Shown here one piece after another: positions 52,360 through 60,395 of a stretch of DNA of 64,000 bases. The position numbers and the translations under genes were made by a program. The stretch comes from Salinimicrobium tongyeongense (GTDB taxonomy: Bacteria; Bacteroidota; Bacteroidia; Flavobacteriales; Flavobacteriaceae): the NCBI RefSeq assembly GCF_026109735.1, contig NZ_CP069620.1, positions 2,108,001-2,172,000 on the forward strand, in the 5' to 3' direction. Numbering within the stretch: the stretch's first letter is position 1; every line of letters starts with the position of its first letter. The notes below the pieces were generated by a model. That model saw only the letters and a list, made by a program, of their open reading frames with translations. It was not told the origin of the DNA and did not search any database.

Positions 52360-53388
52360 CTACTTTATCAGGATCCCCTTGTATCGATGAAGGGTCTTCA
52401 GGCAAATACCCGTTCCGCGAACAACTGCCCGTAAAGGATCTTCGGCGATATACACCGGAAGATCGGTCTTTTGCGATAATCTCTTGTCCAGCCCGCGCAG
52501 CATAGATCCCCCACCGGCAAGATAGATCCCGGTATTGTAGATGTCGGCTGCGAGTTCGGGAGGAGTCTGGGAGAGCGTCTCCATCACGGCATCCTCAATT
52601 CTCAAAATCGACTTGTCCAGGGCTTTGGCGATCTCTCTATATGAGATGTTCACCTGCTTTGGTTTTCCGGTTAAAAGATCCCTTCCCTGTACGTTCATTT
52701 CATCTGGCGGTACCTCAAGATCTTCGGTGGCGGCACCAATCTGAATTTTTATTTTTTCCGCAGTACGCTCACCTACATAAAGGTTGTGCTGCGTGCGCAT
52801 GTAATACACTATATCATTGGTGAACACGTCTCCGGCTATCTTGACCGATTTGTCGCACACAATTCCTCCAAGGGCGATCACGGCAATTTCAGTGGTTCCA
52901 CCTCCTATGTCCACAATCATATTTCCCTTTGGCTGCATGATGTCAACCCCAATTCCTATAGCTGCGGCCATAGGTTCGTGTATCAGGTACACCTCTTTCC
53001 CGTTTACCCTTTCTGCACTCTCTTTTACCGCCCGCATCTCCACTTCAGTAATGCCCGATGGGATACAAATCACCATTCTTAGAGCAGGAGTGAACATTTT
53101 CTTCTTTAAGGCCGGGATCTCTTTGATGAACATGGTGAGCATCTTTTCAGAGGCATCAAAATCGGCAATTACCCCGTCCTTGAGGGGGCGAATAGTTTTA
53201 ATATTCTCATGCGTTTTCCCCTGCATCATCGCAGCTTCTTTTCCTACGGCTATGATCTTTCCGGTAGTGCGGTGACGGGCCACGATAGAAGGACTGTCAA
53301 CCACAACCTTATCATTATGAATAATAAGTGTGTTCGCAGTTCCTAAATCTATAGCAATTTCTTCAGTGAGAAAATCGAAAAATCCCAT
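52360..53388 (-). CDS. mreB: Rod-shape-determining actin-like protein MreB
   Basis: The 342-residue actin homologue forms filaments under the inner membrane that steer side-wall synthesis. ATP-binding motifs are IAIDLGTANTLI, EPMAAAIGIG, NMIVDIGGGTTEIAVI and IYLAGGGSMLRGLD. It is the first gene of the mre-mrd group and follows purH by 39 bp, so the purH promoter may serve all six genes. Confidence 0.97.
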   Translation of the reverse strand: MGFFDFLTEEIAIDLGTANTLIIHNDKVVVDSPSIVARHRTTGKIIAVGKEAAMMQGKTHENIKTIRPLKDGVIADFDASEKMLTMFIKEIPALKKKMFTPALRMVICIPSGITEVEMRAVKESAERVNGKEVYLIHEPMAAAIGIGVDIMQPKGNMIVDIGGGTTEIAVIALGGIVCDKSVKIAGDVFTNDIVYYMRTQHNLYVGERTAEKIKIQIGAATEDLEVPPDEMNVQGRDLLTGKPKQVNISYREIAKALDKSILRIEDAVMETLSQTPPELAADIYNTGIYLAGGGSMLRGLDKRLSQKTDLPVYIAEDPLRAVVRGTGICLKTLHRYKGILIK

Positions 53389-53427
53389 GTTAAGTCAATT
53401 AGTTGAGGTTCGGTAAATGTAATAAAA

Positions 53428-54954
53428 TTAATGTTTAAAATGCCTCGTGCCGGTCATTACCATAGCGAGATTATTCTCGTTGCAGTAATCTATACTTAGC
53501 TGATCCTTAATTGATCCGCCGGGTTGAATAACGGCAGTGATCCCTGCTTTATCTGCAATCTCCACGCAATCGGGGAACGGGAAAAAAGCATCGCTGGCCA
53601 TTACTGCGCCTTGCAGGTCAAATTCAAAAGAATTAGCTTTTTCAATGCTCTGTCTCAACGCATCAACCCTCGATGTTTGCCCGGTGCCGCTAGCCAGTAA
53701 CTGGTTATTCTTTACCAGAACGATAGTATTTGATTTGGTGTGCTTGCAAATTTTGGAGGCAAACAACAGGTCATTTAACTCCTGCTGTGAAGGTTTATTG
53801 TTGGTAACGTACGTTAAATCTTCTGCGGAATCTGTTTTTGAATCCTTATCCTGAACCAAAATTCCGTTCAGGCAGGTGCGTACCTGCTTCTGCGGAAGTT
53901 CGGTTTCTTTCTGAACAAGTAGTACCCTGTTCTTCTTTCCTTTTAATATTTCCAAAGCTTCTTCGGAATAACCAGGGGCAATCACCACTTCACAAAACAG
54001 CTCATGTATCTCTTCGGCAGTAGCCTTGTCTATTTCTGTGTTGGCAATAAGAATTCCTCCAAAAGCCGAAACAGGGTCTCCCGCCAAAGCATCTTTGTAA
54101 GCATCGAGCAGGGTTTCCCGCTGCGCCAGTCCGCAGGCATTATTGTGCTTTAAAATGGCAAAAGTGGGGGCTTCATTTTGAAATTCATTCATCAAATTTA
54201 CAGCCGCATCTACATCCAGTAAATTGTTGTACGATAACTCCTTGCCGTGCAGCTTGTCAAACATGGCCGAAAATTCTCCGTAAAAATGCCCTTTTTGATG
54301 GGGATTCTCCCCGTATCTTAATTCGAGTCCGCCGTTGAAGCTCTCTTTATAAGTCTGCTCTTCGTTATTCAGATAATTGAAGATGGCAGTGTCGTAATGA
54401 GAAGACACGTTAAATGCCTTTGCGGCAAATCTTTTGCGGTCATTCAGGCTTGTCTGGCCTTTTCCTTCAGAAATAATTCCTAAAAATTCGGAATAACTGT
54501 CTACTGAAGGTACACAAATCACATCTTTATAATTCTTGGCAGCTGCCCTTATTAAAGAAATGCCGCCAATATCAATTTTTTCAATGATCTCTTCTTCCGA
54601 AGCATTTGAAGCCACCGTTTTTTCAAACGGGTAGAGGTCTACAATCACAATGTCTATCTGTGGGATTTCATACTGCTCCAGTTCGGCTTTATCCTGTTCG
54701 TTTTCACTGCGGTTAAGAATACCTCCAAAAACTTTTGGGTGCAGCGTTTTTACACGCCCGCCAAGAATGGAAGGATAGGAAGTAATATCCTCTACCGGCA
54801 CTACATTTACTCCCAGTTCTTTAATAAATTTTTCGGTTCCTCCTGTAGAGTAGATGGTGACACCCAGCTCGTTAAGCTTTTTTACAACAGGTTCAAGTCC
54901 TTCTTTGCTGAAGACAGAAATAAGTGCAGATTTGGCCGATTTTAGGTCGCTCAT
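53428..54954 (-). CDS. purH: Bifunctional AICAR transformylase / IMP cyclohydrolase
   Basis: The 508-residue enzyme carries out the last two steps of IMP synthesis. Residues 1-130 form the cyclohydrolase domain (SALISVFSKEGLEPVVKKL, GRVKTLHPKVFGGIL, DIGGISLIRAAAKNYKDV). The rest is the transformylase (LRYGENPHQKGHFYG, HNNACGLA, DAFFPFPDCVEIADKAGITAVIQPGGS). Codons at 54279-54304 match the dispersed palindrome core, although the protein there is conserved. It is divergent from the ABC permease. Confidence 0.97.
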   Translation of the reverse strand: MSDLKSAKSALISVFSKEGLEPVVKKLNELGVTIYSTGGTEKFIKELGVNVVPVEDITSYPSILGGRVKTLHPKVFGGILNRSENEQDKAELEQYEIPQIDIVIVDLYPFEKTVASNASEEEIIEKIDIGGISLIRAAAKNYKDVICVPSVDSYSEFLGIISEGKGQTSLNDRKRFAAKAFNVSSHYDTAIFNYLNNEEQTYKESFNGGLELRYGENPHQKGHFYGEFSAMFDKLHGKELSYNNLLDVDAAVNLMNEFQNEAPTFAILKHNNACGLAQRETLLDAYKDALAGDPVSAFGGILIANTEIDKATAEEIHELFCEVVIAPGYSEEALEILKGKKNRVLLVQKETELPQKQVRTCLNGILVQDKDSKTDSAEDLTYVTNNKPSQQELNDLLFASKICKHTKSNTIVLVKNNQLLASGTGQTSRVDALRQSIEKANSFEFDLQGAVMASDAFFPFPDCVEIADKAGITAVIQPGGSIKDQLSIDYCNENNLAMVMTGTRHFKH

Positions 54955-54976
54955 TGTGTTGGTTTTGTTGAGGTTG

Positions 54977-54984
54977 CAAAAGTA
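54977..54984 (-). promoter_or_regulatory. -7 box for purH
   Basis: TACTTTTG on the minus strand, 22 bp before the purH start, is an exact TAnnTTTG. The -33 element is not clear at standard spacing. Confidence 0.6.
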
Positions 54985-55101
54985 ATTATTTCAATATAAA
55001 ATAAAGAGGCTGCCGCGCTTATTTAAATAATTATTTTGTAACGAATTTTTAAAGCCGGCGTCTTATGTGTTGCAGGTTTCTAATTATACAGAAAAAGTAC
55101 C

Positions 55102-56355
55102 ATGTTAATATATCTAAGGGTTCTTAAAGAGAGTTTTTTTTTCGCCATTAACGCTCTTAAAAACAACAAGCTGCGAACCATGTTATCCCTTTTGGGGGTC
55201 ACCATAGGGATCTTCTCCATCATAGCGGTACTTGCGGCGGTAGATTCCCTGGAGAAAGAGATTAAGGGCAGTCTTAGCGCGTTAGATAACCGCACCATGA
55301 TCCTTACCCGCTTTTCTTTTGGCCCTACCGAAGTGCCACAGTGGAAAAGGGAACAGTTCCCCGATGTGAGTTACGAAGAATACGAATATTTGAGCCGCAG
55401 TGTACCCGATGTTTCGGCTATGTCTTACGTGCTTAACGTTCCTTCCGAGAACATTAAGTACAGCGACAAAACTGCCTCCGATGTGGGGATAGCGGCTGTC
55501 TCTGCCGAATATTACGACATTGAAGCCCTGCAAATTGAAGAAGGCCGGTTTTTTAACATGGCCGAATCTGTAAGCGGAACTCCCGTAATTGTACTGGGGC
55601 ATGATGTGTATGAAAATCTCTTCGGAAGCCGCAATGCCCTTGGCGAACAGGTGAGGCTTTACGGAAGAAAATTTACGGTGATTGGTGTGCTCGAAAAACA
55701 GGGGGCAAGCCTTTTTGGGGGCAGCCATGATACCAACGTTTTTGTGCCGGTGAACGTGGTGAGAAGGATCTACGGCGGAAGTAACCGCGGGACCTTTCCG
55801 CAAATCGTCATAAAACCCGATCCCGAGGCCGACACCAATGAAATCATTGCCTACATTTCTCAACAACTCCGCAATTTTAGAGGCTTGAGGCGAGACGATA
55901 TCAACAACTTCTTCGTGAACCAACTCGAAGGCTTTACCGATCTCATAGATAATATGACCGGGCAACTCAATTTCTTCGGACTCATCATCAGCGGATTTTC
56001 ACTTCTGGTGGGAGGCTTTGGAATTGCAAACATCATGTTTGTGAGTGTCAAAGAACGCACCAACCTCATCGGGATTCAGAAGTCATTGGGGGCCAAAAAC
56101 AAATTCATCCTCTTCCAGTTCCTGTTTGAAGCCGTGATCCTGGCAGTAATTGGTGGGCTTATCGGGCTGTTCCTGGTCTGGCTCGCATCTCTCGTAGTTT
56201 CGCAATTTACCGGCAGCTTTGAATTCATCCTTTCTACCTGGAATATGTTTATAGGTACGGCGGTATCGGCAGTTATTGGGCTTATTTCGGGGATCGTTCC
56301 TGCAATTTCAGCCTCAAAACTTGATCCGGTAGAAGCCATTAGAACGGGAATGTAA
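55102..56355 (+). CDS. MacB/FtsX-type ABC transporter permease
   Basis: The 417-residue protein has the MacB-like plan: one N-terminal helix (NKLRTMLSLLGVTIGIFSIIAVLAAV), a large periplasmic domain (about 45-285) and three C-terminal helices (GLIISGFSLLVGGFGIANIMFVSVKERT...GAKNKFILFQFLFEAVILAVIGGLIG, then SAVIGLISGIVPAISASKLDPVEAIR). Such proteins pass mechanical force from a cytoplasmic ATPase to extrude substrates or lipoproteins. No ATPase gene is next to it. It is monocistronic between purH and the serine hydrolase. Confidence 0.93.
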   Translation: MLIYLRVLKESFFFAINALKNNKLRTMLSLLGVTIGIFSIIAVLAAVDSLEKEIKGSLSALDNRTMILTRFSFGPTEVPQWKREQFPDVSYEEYEYLSRSVPDVSAMSYVLNVPSENIKYSDKTASDVGIAAVSAEYYDIEALQIEEGRFFNMAESVSGTPVIVLGHDVYENLFGSRNALGEQVRLYGRKFTVIGVLEKQGASLFGGSHDTNVFVPVNVVRRIYGGSNRGTFPQIVIKPDPEADTNEIIAYISQQLRNFRGLRRDDINNFFVNQLEGFTDLIDNMTGQLNFFGLIISGFSLLVGGFGIANIMFVSVKERTNLIGIQKSLGAKNKFILFQFLFEAVILAVIGGLIGLFLVWLASLVVSQFTGSFEFILSTWNMFIGTAVSAVIGLISGIVPAISASKLDPVEAIRTGM

Positions 56356-56367
56356 CTCCAAGCTTAC

Positions 56368-56400
56368 TTGTATAACATAATACTATTTTATATATATTTG
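56368..56400 (+). promoter_or_regulatory. Promoter for serine hydrolase gene
   Basis: TTG (56368-56370), a 22-bp spacer, and TATATTTG (56393-56400): an exact Bacteroidota-type promoter 27-33 bp before the two candidate start codons. Confidence 0.75.
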
Positions 56401-56432
56401 GTTTGGCAATCAATACTTTAAAAACCATGTAC

Positions 56433-57749
56433 ATGAAAAAAATATTTACAGTACTGGCTTTAACCTGTTCCCTCTATGCAGTAGCCCAGGACTTTGAAAG
56501 GCAAAAAATGGACAGCCTCTTTAAGCTTGTCGAAAAGTACAATAAAGGGATGGGCAGCTTTGCAATTCACAAACAAGGAGAACCTGTCTACACGAACACC
56601 ATTGGCTACAGCGATATATCAAAAGGAACTAAAGCCAACGCCCATACAAAATACCGCATTGGATCAATTTCAAAGACTTTTACAGCAGCTATGATCCTGC
56701 AACTGGTTGAAGAAGGAAAACTCTCACTGGATACCCGGCTCTCAAAGTTTTATCCTGAAATTCCTAATGCCGAAAGTATCAGTATAGAAGACCTTTTGCG
56801 GCACCAAAGCGGGCTTTTCAATTTTACCAGTGAAGATGCTTACCTCGATTATATGGAAGAGCCAAAGTCAAAAAAGGAGCTTCTCGCAATATTTAAAGCC
56901 CAGGAGCCGGTTTTTGAGCCCGGTGAGAAAAACGATTATTCCAATACAAATTACGTGTTGCTTTCCTTTATACTTGAAGATGTAGACGGAAAGAATTACG
57001 CCCAAATCCTGAAAAATCGAATTACCCAACCGCTCAATCTCGAAAACACCTACTACGGAAGAAAAATCGATTCCGGTAATGCTGAAGCTTATTCTTATCA
57101 GAAAAAGAAGGACTGGCAACCCGCTACAGAAACCCATTTGAGCATTCCGTTGGGAGCGGGCGGCATAGTGTCTACGCCTTCAGACCTCAATACATTCTTT
57201 ACTGCGCTCTTCGAAGGAAAAGTTTTAAAACCCGAAACTTTTGAAAAGATGAAAAGCCTCAAAAATGGCTTCGGAATGGGGCTTTTCAGCTATCCGTTCA
57301 ACGACAAAAAGCTTTACGGGCACACCGGCGGCATAGACGGGTTCAACTCCATGAGTACATATTACCCTCAAGAAGAACTTGCCGTGACTTATATTTCTAA
57401 TGGCACCGACCTGTCTCCAAACGATATTCTTATTGGTGCGCTTAGTATTTATTGGGGTTTGGATTATACTTTACCTTCTTTTGAGCCAGGCATTGAAGTT
57501 TCCCGGGAAAAACTTGAAGAGTATGTGGGAACCTATGGAAGTGAAACCTTTCCGCTGGAAGTAAAAATCTTTATTGAAGATGAAACGCTTATGGGGCAGG
57601 CTACCGGCCAGCCTTCTTTTCCTCTTGAAGCCTACGACGAAAATAAATTCCAGTTCACCCGCGCCGCACTTAAACTGGAGTTCAACCCTGAAGCCGGTAA
57701 ACTGACCTTATTCCAGGGGGGCGGCGCTTATGAATTAACCCGGAAGTAA
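56433..57749 (+). CDS. Exported serine hydrolase, beta-lactamase (class C-like) family
   Basis: The start is at 56433 (MKKIFTVLALTCSLYAVAQ, a clean signal peptide); ATG at 56427 is also possible. A TTG at 56403 would sit almost at the transcription start. The 438-residue product has SISK (SxxK) in YRIGSISKTFTAAMIL, the Tyr motif DYSNTNY, and HTGG in LYGHTGGIDGF, all as in class C beta-lactamases and DD-peptidases. A C-terminal beta-rich domain follows. Real substrates could be peptides or esters. An IS element lies 34 bp downstream. Confidence 0.92.
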   Translation: MKKIFTVLALTCSLYAVAQDFERQKMDSLFKLVEKYNKGMGSFAIHKQGEPVYTNTIGYSDISKGTKANAHTKYRIGSISKTFTAAMILQLVEEGKLSLDTRLSKFYPEIPNAESISIEDLLRHQSGLFNFTSEDAYLDYMEEPKSKKELLAIFKAQEPVFEPGEKNDYSNTNYVLLSFILEDVDGKNYAQILKNRITQPLNLENTYYGRKIDSGNAEAYSYQKKKDWQPATETHLSIPLGAGGIVSTPSDLNTFFTALFEGKVLKPETFEKMKSLKNGFGMGLFSYPFNDKKLYGHTGGIDGFNSMSTYYPQEELAVTYISNGTDLSPNDILIGALSIYWGLDYTLPSFEPGIEVSREKLEEYVGTYGSETFPLEVKIFIEDETLMGQATGQPSFPLEAYDENKFQFTRAALKLEFNPEAGKLTLFQGGGAYELTRK

Positions 57750-57770
57750 AAAAGGAAACCATACAACAAG

Positions 57771-57783
57771 GGGTGCCAAAAAT
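57771..57783. repeat. Left part of palindrome interrupted by IS element
   Basis: GGGTGCCAAAAAT is the left half-site of the dispersed palindrome. The remainder, CCAAAAATG-T-CATTTTTGG with ACCCC-type end, is at 59214-59236 after the IS; CCAAAAAT is duplicated. Confidence 0.8.
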
Positions 57784-57787
57784 AGAG

Positions 57788-57826
57788 TGCCCCCAAAAAG
57801 TTAGACACTTATTGGGGGCATTTTTT
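57788..57826 (+). terminator. Terminator-like hairpin at IS left end
   Basis: TGCCCCCAA (57788-57796) pairs with TTGGGGGCA (57812-57820), followed by T6 and then directly by the orfA start codon at 57827. It can stop transcripts entering from the serine hydrolase gene, or block orfA translation from such transcripts. Confidence 0.65.
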
Positions 57827-58365
57827 ATGGATAAAAGAGTAAAGTATGACTATAAATTTAAAAGGACTATAGTCTTAGAAGTTATCAAGAAGGGATTATC
57901 GTGTTATTCAGTAGGTAACAAGCATGGTCTACAGGTAACAAGCATGGTCTACGTAAGTCATTAGTGCAAAAATGGGTTAGGTTTTATAAGGCTCACGGTG
58001 CTAAAGGATTACGACCTATTAGAAATAAATATTCAGAAAAATTTAAGGCGAGAGTAGTTCTGGAGATGAAAGAGAAATCTCTATCTTACCAAGAAACTTG
58101 TGTGCTCTTCAAGATTCCAACCGAGGAAACCTTTAAGCGATGGTTGAAGATTTATGAAGAGAAAGGGCCAGAAGGTTTATCAATAGAAAAACGAGGAAAA
58201 CCTAAATCTATGCCTAGAAAGCCTAAAAAACCTATGACCCGAGAGGAGCAACTTTTGGATGAGTTAGCTGATCTTAAAGCAGAAAATGCTTATCTAAAAA
58301 AGCTTCATGCCTTAGTTCAATCAGAAAAAGAGAAAGAAGAAAAACGCAAATCATCCAGGAATTAA
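57827..58365 (+). pseudogene. IS150-type transposase OrfA, frameshifted
   Basis: Reading from 57827 (MDKRVKYDYKFKRTIVLEVIKK) the frame holds the first helix-turn-helix, then runs into a tandem 20-bp duplication (57913-57932 and 57933-57952, unit beginning AGGTAACAAGC) and stops at 57964. After the duplication the right frame continues to 58365 (KWVRFYKAHGAKGL, second helix-turn-helix, and a C-terminal leucine-zipper DELADLKAENAYLKKL). Removing one copy of the unit restores a 172-residue OrfA. OrfA binds the IS ends and forms the frameshift fusion with OrfB, so transposition should be impaired. Confidence 0.9.
57913..57952. repeat. 20-bp perfect tandem duplication in orfA
   Basis: Two exact head-to-tail copies of a 20-bp unit; 20 is not a multiple of three, so the frame shifts. 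Replication slippage is the likely cause; identity of the copies suggests a recent event. Confidence 0.95.
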
Positions 58366-59183
58366 GGCAAGAGCATGCGCTAGAAAAACTACTAAAGCAT
58401 GCCGGGATGGCACGTAGTACCTTTTACTATCACTTAAAGGCCAGTAAACAGGATAAGTATGAGGTTCTTCGTAAAGAAATCAGATCTATATATGATCTAC
58501 ACAAGGGACGCTATGGGTACAGGAGAATCCAGTTAACTCTGAAGAACAAAGGCTATGTAGTGAATCACAAGACTGTGTTTAAGCTCATGCAGGAGCTAGG
58601 GATCAGCAGTTTGATAAGGGTCAAGAAATATACTTCCTACAGAGGAAACCAAGGGAAAATAGCGGCTAACTTGTTAAAGCAAAATTTTAAAGCCGATAGA
58701 CCTAACCTAAAATGGGCAACTGATGTTACAGAGTTCAAAGTCAAAGACAAAAAGCTTTATTTATCACCTATTATAGATCTCTTCAATGGAGAAGTCCTAA
58801 GCTTTACCATCTCTGAGAGACCTAATTTTAAACAGGTAATGGATATGATTAATAAGTGTAGCAAACAGGAAAAACAGGGGCTTATTCTTCATTCTGACCA
58901 AGGATGGCAGTATCAAATGAAGCAATATCAAAAGACCCTACAGAAAAAGAACATCACCCAAAGCATGTCGAGAAAAGGAAACTGTTTAGACAATGCCGTG
59001 GCAGAAAACTTCTTTGGAACTCTAAAATCTGAGCTGTATTACCTAAATCAATATAACACTGTAGATCAACTAAAGCAGGATATAAAAGATTATATAAAAT
59101 ACTACAATTATGACAGAATAAGACTAAACCTAAATGGAATGAGCCCGATACAATATCGAGCTCACGTAGAAAATTTAATCTAA
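58344..59183 (+). CDS. IS150-type transposase OrfB (DDE catalytic subunit)
   Basis: The in-frame ATG is at 58407, but homology to IS150 OrfB begins earlier (TQIIQELRQEHALEKLLKHAG), in the -1 frame relative to OrfA and overlapping its end. This indicates production by -1 frameshifting near an A-rich site (58336-58346). The DDE residues are Asp in WATDVTEF, Asp in LHSDQGWQYQ and Glu in CLDNAVAENFFGTLKSE. The frame is complete through the typical YNYDRIRLNLNGMSPIQYR. It is intact although OrfA is broken. Confidence 0.93.
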   Translation, partial: TQIIQELRQEHALEKLLKHAGMARSTFYYHLKASKQDKYEVLRKEIRSIYDLHKGRYGYRRIQLTLKNKGYVVNHKTVFKLMQELGISSLIRVKKYTSYRGNQGKIAANLLKQNFKADRPNLKWATDVTEFKVKDKKLYLSPIIDLFNGEVLSFTISERPNFKQVMDMINKCSKQEKQGLILHSDQGWQYQMKQYQKTLQKKNITQSMSRKGNCLDNAVAENFFGTLKSELYYLNQYNTVDQLKQDIKDYIKYYNYDRIRLNLNGMSPIQYRAHVENLI

Positions 59184-59294
59184 TTATAAACCGTCCAACT
59201 TTTGGGGGCTAGTCCAAAAATGTCATTTTTGGCACCCCTTGTTTTTGAAATAATTTAAAGCTCTCCTCTGCTTAAGGTGGGGCCGGGGAGAGGA

Positions 59295-59750
59295 TTAGAT
59301 GATCTCCGCTACTTTTTCATTCACAAATTCAAGGAAACGTTCATCTTCTTCAGTAAAAGGATCGGGAACGTTTGAATCTATATCAATTTGGCCAATGTTT
59401 TCTCCATTTTTAAATAATGGCACTACAATTTCAGCTTTTACGTGAATACTGCAGGCAATATAATTGTCCTGTGCAGAAACATCGGGCACTACAAAGTTCT
59501 TGTTAGATACGGCAACCTGTCCGCAGATGCCTTTTCCGAAGGGAATAATGGTATGATCTGTAGGTTCTCCGGCAAAAGGGCCTAATTTTAATTCATTTTT
59601 GTCCCCGTTCTTGAAATAGAATCCTACCCAGGTGTAATAATCTACTTCAGCTTTTAAATGTTCGCACACTTTAGAGAGCCGCTCTTCAACCTGAACTTTA
59701 TCATTCGCAAGGATTTCAGTAACCTCCTGTTTTAATCTTTCTAATGCCAT
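59295..59750 (-). CDS. msrC: Free methionine-R-sulfoxide reductase (GAF domain)
   Basis: The 151-residue protein is a single GAF domain with WVGFYF, GPFAGEPTDHTIIPFGKGICGQVA and DNYIACSIHVKAEIVVPLF, then GQIDIDSNVPDPF. The cysteines in GICG and IAC match catalytic positions of free methionine-R-sulfoxide reductase (YtsP/fRMsr), though not every GAF protein of this shape has been tested. It would reduce free Met-R-sulfoxide in the cytoplasm. It is divergent from xrtF, with paired promoter boxes between them. Confidence 0.88.
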   Translation of the reverse strand: MALERLKQEVTEILANDKVQVEERLSKVCEHLKAEVDYYTWVGFYFKNGDKNELKLGPFAGEPTDHTIIPFGKGICGQVAVSNKNFVVPDVSAQDNYIACSIHVKAEIVVPLFKNGENIGQIDIDSNVPDPFTEEDERFLEFVNEKVAEII

Positions 59751-59765
59751 TGTTTACTTTTTAAG

Positions 59766-59817
59766 CAAAAGTATTTAAAAAAACAGCTTTTTAAATAGGT
59801 ATAAATAAATACTTTTG
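59766..59817. promoter_or_regulatory. Divergent promoter pair in inverted repeat
   Basis: CAAAAGTATTTA (59766-59777) and TAAATACTTTTG (59806-59817) are perfect 12-bp inverted arms. Each contains TACTTTTG pointing outward, 16-21 bp before msrC (minus) and xrtF (plus). One regulator, or only the promoter sequence itself, could explain the symmetry. -33 elements are weak. Confidence 0.65.
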
Positions 59818-59837
59818 ATGAAACCATTGGCTAAATT

Positions 59838-60395
59838 TTGCGACAACTCCTTCAAAGATACGCGCCGGTAATTCGGTTCATTTTTACCTTTTTAGGCGTA
59901 TACCTGCTGTTGGCTTTGCTGTACAACCTGTACCTCCATAACTTTTATTCCCCTGCCTATTACCCCGATTTTCTTACACACCTTGTAGCCTTGCAAAGTG
60001 AGGCTGTGGTGTCGGCTTTTGGATATATCACGCAGGTGGTGCCGGGTTATCCCGAGGCAAACATGCACCTTTTTGTGAACGGCAAATTTGTGGCCCGAAT
60101 TATAGAAGGCTGTAATGCGGCAAGTATAATCATTCTTTTTGTCTCCTTTATGGTCGCCTTTTCGGGTAAATGGAAAAGCACGTTTTTCTTTAGCCTTGGG
60201 GGCGCCGTAATGATTTATGTAACAAATGTGCTTAGAATTGCTCTAATGGCTATAGGTATTTATGAATATCCGGGCTATGCCCATTTTTTGCACTCCATAG
60301 CTTTTCCGCTGGTGATTTACGGGGTGGTTTTCCTGCTCTGGGTGCTTTGGATCATTATTTACACTAAAGAAATTAAGCATGAAAGGAGTCACTAA
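59838..60395 (+). CDS. xrtF: Exosortase F (XrtF)
   Basis: The 185-residue membrane protein has about five helices and the exosortase/archaeosortase catalytic residues: Cys in IIEGCNAASIIILF, Arg in NVLRIALM and His in FLHSIAFP. Exosortases cut a C-terminal sorting signal from envelope proteins and join the product to the surface or release it. The start is TTG at 59838: an in-frame TAA lies at 59832, and the nearby ATG at 59818 is in another frame and soon stops. It overlaps the next gene by 17 bp. Confidence 0.92.
   Translation: MRQLLQRYAPVIRFIFTFLGVYLLLALLYNLYLHNFYSPAYYPDFLTHLVALQSEAVVSAFGYITQVVPGYPEANMHLFVNGKFVARIIEGCNAASIIILFVSFMVAFSGKWKSTFFFSLGGAVMIYVTNVLRIALMAIGIYEYPGYAHFLHSIAFPLVIYGVVFLLWVLWIIIYTKEIKHERSH

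Larger units (their letters stand above)
57784..59213 (+). mobile_element. IS3 family (IS150 group) insertion sequence
   Basis: The 1,430-bp element has imperfect terminal inverted repeats around GCCCCCAAAA(A)GTT(A/G)GAC. It is flanked by an 8-bp direct repeat CCAAAAAT (57776-57783 and 59214-59221), which lies within a dispersed palindrome split by the insertion. It carries two consecutive transposase frames in the IS3 arrangement. OrfA is frameshifted by a 20-bp duplication, so this copy is probably unable to move unless helped by another copy. An 8-bp target repeat is longer than usual for IS3 elements. Confidence 0.88.
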
